Positions 7,884-10,773 of a stretch of DNA of 10,773 nt are shown piece after piece. Every line of letters begins with the position of its first letter. Position 1 is the first letter of the stretch. Below the pieces are notes generated by a model. It saw nothing but the letters and a program-made list of their open reading frames with translations, did no database searches and was not told the DNA's origin. The position numbers were made by a program, and so were the translations under genes. Source of the stretch: Kiritimatiellia bacterium (GTDB taxonomy: Bacteria; Verrucomicrobiota; Kiritimatiellia; RFP12; UBA1067); NCBI GenBank assembly GCA_017385345.1, contig JAFNRY010000260.1, positions 1-10,773 of the forward strand. Reading direction: 5' to 3'.

Positions 7884-8717
7884 TCACGGCCCCTTTCTGG
7901 CGCCTTTCCTGCGATCTGTCGGATTGCGCTCGCGGTTGAGCGCCTCTATCTGGCCGCGTATGCGCGAGAAATCGACCGTAGGCAGCTCCTCTTCAGTTTC
8001 GGTGTCGTTGCGGTTCCTGAGGGCGAGCACGAGCCGCCCCTTTATATGCTCCGCAAAAGCGAGCATCTCGGCCTCGCGCGGAGTGACTGCGAGAGTGACG
8101 GTGGAGTAGCCCCTCTCCCTCGTTCCGCCGGCGCCGGCGGAACGGGTTTTCGCCGTCTCCGAACCTGTGCCGAGGACGAGCACCTTCTGCAATATCGTGC
8201 ACGTGACGGGGTCGCCGCGCTTCAACTTGCCTTCGTCGTCGGGAAAGTCGAAAGTGCCTATCACATCGACGTTATCGCCCGGCCTTACCATGCCGGAGAC
8301 GGAAGCGGGGCCGTTGACGCTGATGGACACGGCCCGCAGATGGGGCTTTATGTCCGCCGCAAGACCGCCGCGGCGCGGATCGCCGCCGTCAATGTCGCTC
8401 CATCTCAACGGCTCGCCGGCGCGATGGAAGCCGATTGTCCTCCGCCCCGCGATTTCATGGCGGTTCTCGGCCGTCAGCACCGATCCTTCGTTTCCTTTGC
8501 GATAAGTCTTGCACACGGTGAGGTCTTCTAGCGCTATGACATTCCCGGAGCCGACGTCCTTCACAAAACACAGCGCCTCCATCTCGCCGTATTCGCGCAG
8601 GAACCTGTCGCGCACCGCGGCGAGCTCGTCCTCCTTCGCCGATATGTACGAACGGGTCAGCAGAGCCGCCAGAAGACCGGCCGCCATGCTTGCAAGAAGC
8701 ACCATTTGCTTTTTCAT
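7884..8717 (-). CDS. cpaB: CpaB/RcpC-type Flp pilus assembly protein
   Basis: A 277-residue envelope protein of the CpaB/RcpC family, which acts with the outer-membrane secretin of Tad machines. It starts with a signal/anchor segment (KKQ then a hydrophobic run, about 4-22) and a short helical stretch (26-47). A SAF-like domain covers about 50-112 (VKDVGSGNVIALEDLTV through FHRAGEPLRWSDID). The RcpC domain follows at about 127-235, with VNGPASVSGMVRPGDNVDVIGTF, VTCTILQKVLVLGTG and YSTVTLAVTPREAEMLAFA as family marks. The tail is charged. The ATG overlaps the fhs stop by one base (TGATG), and GAAGGGA lies 8 nt upstream, so it is likely translated by coupling to fhs. An open frame extending back to 8939 is fhs antisense-frame noise. 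No secretin gene (CpaC/RcpA) follows, unlike typical tad loci. Confidence 0.92.
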   Translation of the reverse strand: MKKQMVLLASMAAGLLAALLTRSYISAKEDELAAVRDRFLREYGEMEALCFVKDVGSGNVIALEDLTVCKTYRKGNEGSVLTAENRHEIAGRRTIGFHRAGEPLRWSDIDGGDPRRGGLAADIKPHLRAVSISVNGPASVSGMVRPGDNVDVIGTFDFPDDEGKLKRGDPVTCTILQKVLVLGTGSETAKTRSAGAGGTRERGYSTVTLAVTPREAEMLAFAEHIKGRLVLALRNRNDTETEEELPTVDFSRIRGQIEALNRERNPTDRRKGARKGP

Positions 8718-10480
8718 CAGAACAGTCCCTTCACCTTGCCGGTTTCGACATCCACGTCGATGCGTCTGTAGGCGGGGGACGCGCTCGTGCCGGGCATGAG
8801 TTTGATTTCTCCGGCGACGGGAACGACCAGCCCGGCGCCCTTGTACACCAATACGTCCCTCACGGGCAGGCGCCACCCCTTGGGACGACCCAGAAGCTTG
8901 GGATCGTGGGACAGAGAGTACTGCGTCTTCGCCATGCACACGGGCAGCGACGCGGTCTCCGGATCGGCCTGCAGCGCCTTGAGTTTAGCAAGGGCGGCCG
9001 GCTCGTAATCCACGCCGTCGCCTCCATAAACCTCCTTCACCTGCTTCTCTATCCTGTCCTTCAAAGGCTCGGAAAGATCGCAGAGATACTCGAACGAATT
9101 CGGCTTTTCGCACGCCTCCACGACGGCGCGGGCGAGATCCTTGGCGCCTTCTCCTCCTTTGAGCCAGTGGTCGCTCGTAGCGAAAGAAGCGCCGGCCCCC
9201 TCGGCCATCCTGCGAACGGCTTCGCGCTCGGCGGCGGTATCGGTGTGGAACGCATTGAGGCATACGACCGGCTGGATTCCGCTCCGCCGGATTATGTCGA
9301 TGTGCGCGAGCAGATTTTCGCATCCTTTTTCGAGAAGCGGCAGGTTCTCATGCGAATACACGGGATCGGGCGGGAGGCCGGCCCTGACCGCCGGCGCCCC
9401 GCCGTGGGCCTTGAGAGCCCTTACTGTCGCCACCAAAACCACGGCGTCGGGTTTCAGACCCGAACAACGGCATTTGATGTTCCAGAACTTCTCGTAGCCC
9501 ATGTCGCTCGCAAATCCGCTTTCGGTAACAGCGTAATCCCCGAGCGCGCAGGCGAGCCTGTCCGCCACGACGGAGTTCTGTCCGATTGCGATATTAGCGA
9601 AAGGCCCCGCGTGGACAAACACCGGCTGGCCCTCGATCGTCTGCATCAGCGTCGGCTTCACGGCGTTGACGAGCAGCGCGCACATCGCGCCATCGACTTC
9701 GAGATCGGCGGCGGTCACGGGCCTGCCGGTTTTGGAATACGCCAGAATGATGCGGGAAAGCCGCTTCCTCAAATCGGCCAGATCGGCGCTCATCGCAAGA
9801 ATCGCCATCACTTCCGAAGCGACCGTGATGTAGAAACCGCTGTCGCATTCAAAACCGTCGAGCTTTCCGCCGCGCCCGATCCGGATATCGCGCAGGCCCT
9901 GAGCGCAAAAATCCATCGCCCAGCGGAACTGTATGCGATCTGGATCTATGTCGAGACGCTTCAACCCGCGCTCGGCGAGCCATCCGTCGTCATGGTTGCG
10001 TTCGTGCTGCATGCGGGAATTGAGCGCAACCATTGCGAGATTGTTGGCGTTCGTGATCGCGTCTATGTCGCCGGTGAGGCCGAGAGAAAGCGCCGGCAGA
10101 GGGACGACCTGGGCGAGACCGCCGCCGGCGGCGCTCCCTTTGATATTGAACGTCGGCCCACCGCTCGGCTGTCTCAGACAGCCCACGACCTTCTTCCCGA
10201 GAAGACCAAGGCCCTCGACCAGACCGACAGTCGTCGTCGTCTTCCCTTCGCCAAGCGCCGTAGGCGATATCGCCGTCACATCGATGTATTTGGCTCTTTT
10301 CCCTGTCCCGAGCCGCTTGAGCACTTTGGACGCGTCCACCTTGGCCAAAACCTCGCCATAGGGAGACCATTCATCCCTCTCGAGTCCGAGTTCCGACGCC
10401 AATTCCGACGCTTTGCGAAGCGTCGCTTCGGCCGCTTCTGCAACTTCCCAGTCCGCCATCTTCAAAGGATCGAGTTTCAT
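8717..10480 (-). CDS. fhs: Formate-tetrahydrofolate ligase
   Basis: A 587-residue cytoplasmic enzyme that makes 10-formyl-tetrahydrofolate from formate, ATP and tetrahydrofolate. Visible marks are the P-loop TALGEGKTTTT (74-84), LRQPSGGPTFNIKG (102-115), AAGGGLAQVVP (117-127), LTGDIDAITNANN (135-147), FVHAGPFANIAIG (288-300), TESGFASDMGYEKFWNIKCR (319-338), and W439 in DHWLKGGEG, the expected folate-stacking tryptophan. The end, DVDVETGKVKGLF, is also typical. It is about 30 residues longer than the common 557-residue bacterial form. The RLDIDPDRIQF segment (175-185) recalls the FTHFS domain of eukaryotic C1-THF synthase. Differences from classic forms are LRQPS for LREPS and NIAIG for NIAHG; from memory both occur in a subgroup, so I do not call it defective. 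The first ATG has no Shine-Dalgarno and sits right after a promoter. It heads the operon. Its metabolic role (formate use, purines or acetogenesis) cannot be told. Confidence 0.97.
   Translation of the reverse strand: MKLDPLKMADWEVAEAAEATLRKASELASELGLERDEWSPYGEVLAKVDASKVLKRLGTGKRAKYIDVTAISPTALGEGKTTTTVGLVEGLGLLGKKVVGCLRQPSGGPTFNIKGSAAGGGLAQVVPLPALSLGLTGDIDAITNANNLAMVALNSRMQHERNHDDGWLAERGLKRLDIDPDRIQFRWAMDFCAQGLRDIRIGRGGKLDGFECDSGFYITVASEVMAILAMSADLADLRKRLSRIILAYSKTGRPVTAADLEVDGAMCALLVNAVKPTLMQTIEGQPVFVHAGPFANIAIGQNSVVADRLACALGDYAVTESGFASDMGYEKFWNIKCRCSGLKPDAVVLVATVRALKAHGGAPAVRAGLPPDPVYSHENLPLLEKGCENLLAHIDIIRRSGIQPVVCLNAFHTDTAAEREAVRRMAEGAGASFATSDHWLKGGEGAKDLARAVVEACEKPNSFEYLCDLSEPLKDRIEKQVKEVYGGDGVDYEPAALAKLKALQADPETASLPVCMAKTQYSLSHDPKLLGRPKGWRLPVRDVLVYKGAGLVVPVAGEIKLMPGTSASPAYRRIDVDVETGKVKGLF
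8726..8732 (-). promoter_or_regulatory. Ribosome binding site of cpaB
   Basis: GAAGGGA on the minus strand, 8 nt before the ATG at 8717 and inside the last codons of fhs. It selects the ATG in TGATG as the cpaB start, directly before the signal/anchor segment. Confidence 0.65.
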
Positions 10481-10486
10481 GCATTA

Positions 10487-10495
10487 ATTATAGCA
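10487..10495 (-). promoter_or_regulatory. Extended -10 promoter of the fhs operon
   Basis: TGCTATAAT on the minus strand, with the TATAAT hexamer at 10492-10487 and a TG one base upstream, as in extended -10 promoters. No good TTGACA lies 16-18 nt upstream (the region reads GCCGTA), consistent with reliance on the extended -10. Six bases separate the hexamer from the fhs ATG at 10480, so transcription would begin at or beside the ATG. It is the only promoter I can see for the seven minus-strand genes. Confidence 0.7.
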
Positions 10496-10499
10496 CAAT

Positions 10500-10538
10500 A
10501 TGCCCGGAATACGGCCGCCTTTGCTATAATACGGGCAT
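10500..10538. repeat. Short inverted and direct repeats in the divergent promoter region
   Basis: A perfect 7-bp inverted repeat pairs ATGCCCG at 10500-10506 with CGGGCAT at 10532-10538. A direct repeat AATACGG occurs at 10508-10514 and 10528-10534, its copies 20 bases apart start to start, about two helical turns. The second copies overlap the plus-strand -10 and start codon. They could be a regulator-binding site, but such short repeats can arise by chance. Confidence 0.35.
10522..10530 (+). promoter_or_regulatory. Extended -10 promoter of the divergent membrane-protein gene
   Basis: TGCTATAAT on the plus strand, with TATAAT at 10525-10530. The nine bases are identical to those of the opposing fhs promoter. 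No convincing -35 is visible. Six bases separate the hexamer from the ATG at 10537, so the expected start of transcription falls at the start codon. Confidence 0.7.
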
Positions 10539-10773
10539 GGAATTGAAAATAAACAAGGAGTTTGCGGCAAGACACGCCTTCGCCCTCGCGGTGTTCGTCG
10601 TGCTCGGAGCATGGTTCGGATACGACGGATTCATCCGGTATCCGAAAACGCAGCCCGTCGTTCTCTACCGCGAAATAGAAGGAATCGCGAGAGAAACCCC
10701 GCTGCCCGAAACACTGACGGAGGCGCAGCTTGATTCATTCAAGAGCCAGAAAATCGCAACGCAGCGCATTCTC
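10537..10773 (+). CDS. Unrecognised single-pass membrane protein, N-terminal part (cut by window edge)
   Basis: Seventy-nine codons stay open from the ATG to the right edge. The protein begins MELKINKEFAARHA, has one hydrophobic segment (about residues 14-29, FALAVFVVLGAWFGYDG), then a polar region with PKTQPVVLYREIEG that is probably extracytoplasmic. I do not recognise the family and assign no function. The ATG follows its promoter directly and has no Shine-Dalgarno. An AAGGAG at 10555-10560 lies inside the reading frame, and no usable in-frame start follows at the right distance, so it does not suggest a later start. Codon use looks like that of the neighbours. It is transcribed away from the fhs operon. 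Confidence 0.75.
   Translation, partial: MELKINKEFAARHAFALAVFVVLGAWFGYDGFIRYPKTQPVVLYREIEGIARETPLPETLTEAQLDSFKSQKIATQRIL

Noticed and set aside
8718..8939. An upstream in-frame start that would lengthen cpaB by 74 residues into fhs
   Set aside because: The added part is Arg-rich out-of-frame fhs sequence. The ATG at 8717 has a Shine-Dalgarno and begins a proper signal/anchor segment.
10500..10538. The inverted repeat read as a bidirectional terminator
   Set aside because: The arms are only 7 bp with a 25-nt loop and no following T-run, and the region lies between divergent starts, where no terminator is expected.
8690..10546. A 618-codon plus-strand open frame opposite fhs
   Set aside because: It is antisense to an unmistakable formate-tetrahydrofolate ligase. 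Its translation is rich in Arg, His and Ala without any recognisable domain, as expected from GC-rich codon positions read backwards.

Overview
The window is GC-rich bacterial DNA. I estimate about 60% GC by eye; it was not computed. It is almost entirely filled by seven genes on the minus strand, plus the start of one gene on the plus strand at the right edge. The 1.3-kb DUF2723 membrane glycosyltransferase-like gene with C-terminal TPR repeats, the scattered Tad genes and the GC-rich codon use would fit a PVC-superphylum bacterium (Kiritimatiellota, Lentisphaerota or Verrucomicrobiota). This is a guess from gene style; no marker gene here settles it.

Read along the minus strand from right to left, the order is: formate-tetrahydrofolate ligase (fhs, 10480-8717); a CpaB/RcpC-type Tad pilus protein (8717-7884); a CpaF/TadA-type secretion ATPase with an N-terminal FHA domain (7879-6155); a short TadB-like inner-membrane protein (6158-5472); the DUF2723-TPR protein (about 5456-1497); a branched-chain amino-acid aminotransferase (ilvE, 1495-464); and the N-terminal half of the DNA polymerase III delta-prime subunit (holB, 453-1, cut by the window edge). 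The junctions are extremely tight: 1-nt overlap (TGATG), 4-nt gap, 4-nt overlap (ATGA), about 15-nt gap, 1-nt gap and 10-nt gap. No terminator or second promoter fits between the genes, so they probably form one operon of more than 10 kb.

The only real intergenic space is 10481-10536, between fhs and a divergent plus-strand gene for a small single-pass membrane protein (10537 to beyond the window end). It carries two divergent extended -10 promoters, each containing TGCTATAAT. In both directions the ATG begins exactly 7 nt after the last base of the -10 hexamer (6 nt between them), so both transcripts are predicted to be leaderless or nearly so. The downstream operon genes mostly have ordinary Shine-Dalgarno sequences.

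Functionally the operon mixes one-carbon metabolism (fhs), a partial Tad secretion/pilus module (cpaB, FHA-cpaF, tadB), an envelope glycosyltransferase-like protein, amino-acid metabolism (ilvE) and the replisome clamp loader (holB). The Tad module lacks a visible TadC, secretin, TadZ, prepilin peptidase and pilin in this window, so any machine it builds needs parts encoded elsewhere. I saw no rRNA, tRNA, CRISPR array, insertion sequence or long repeat.
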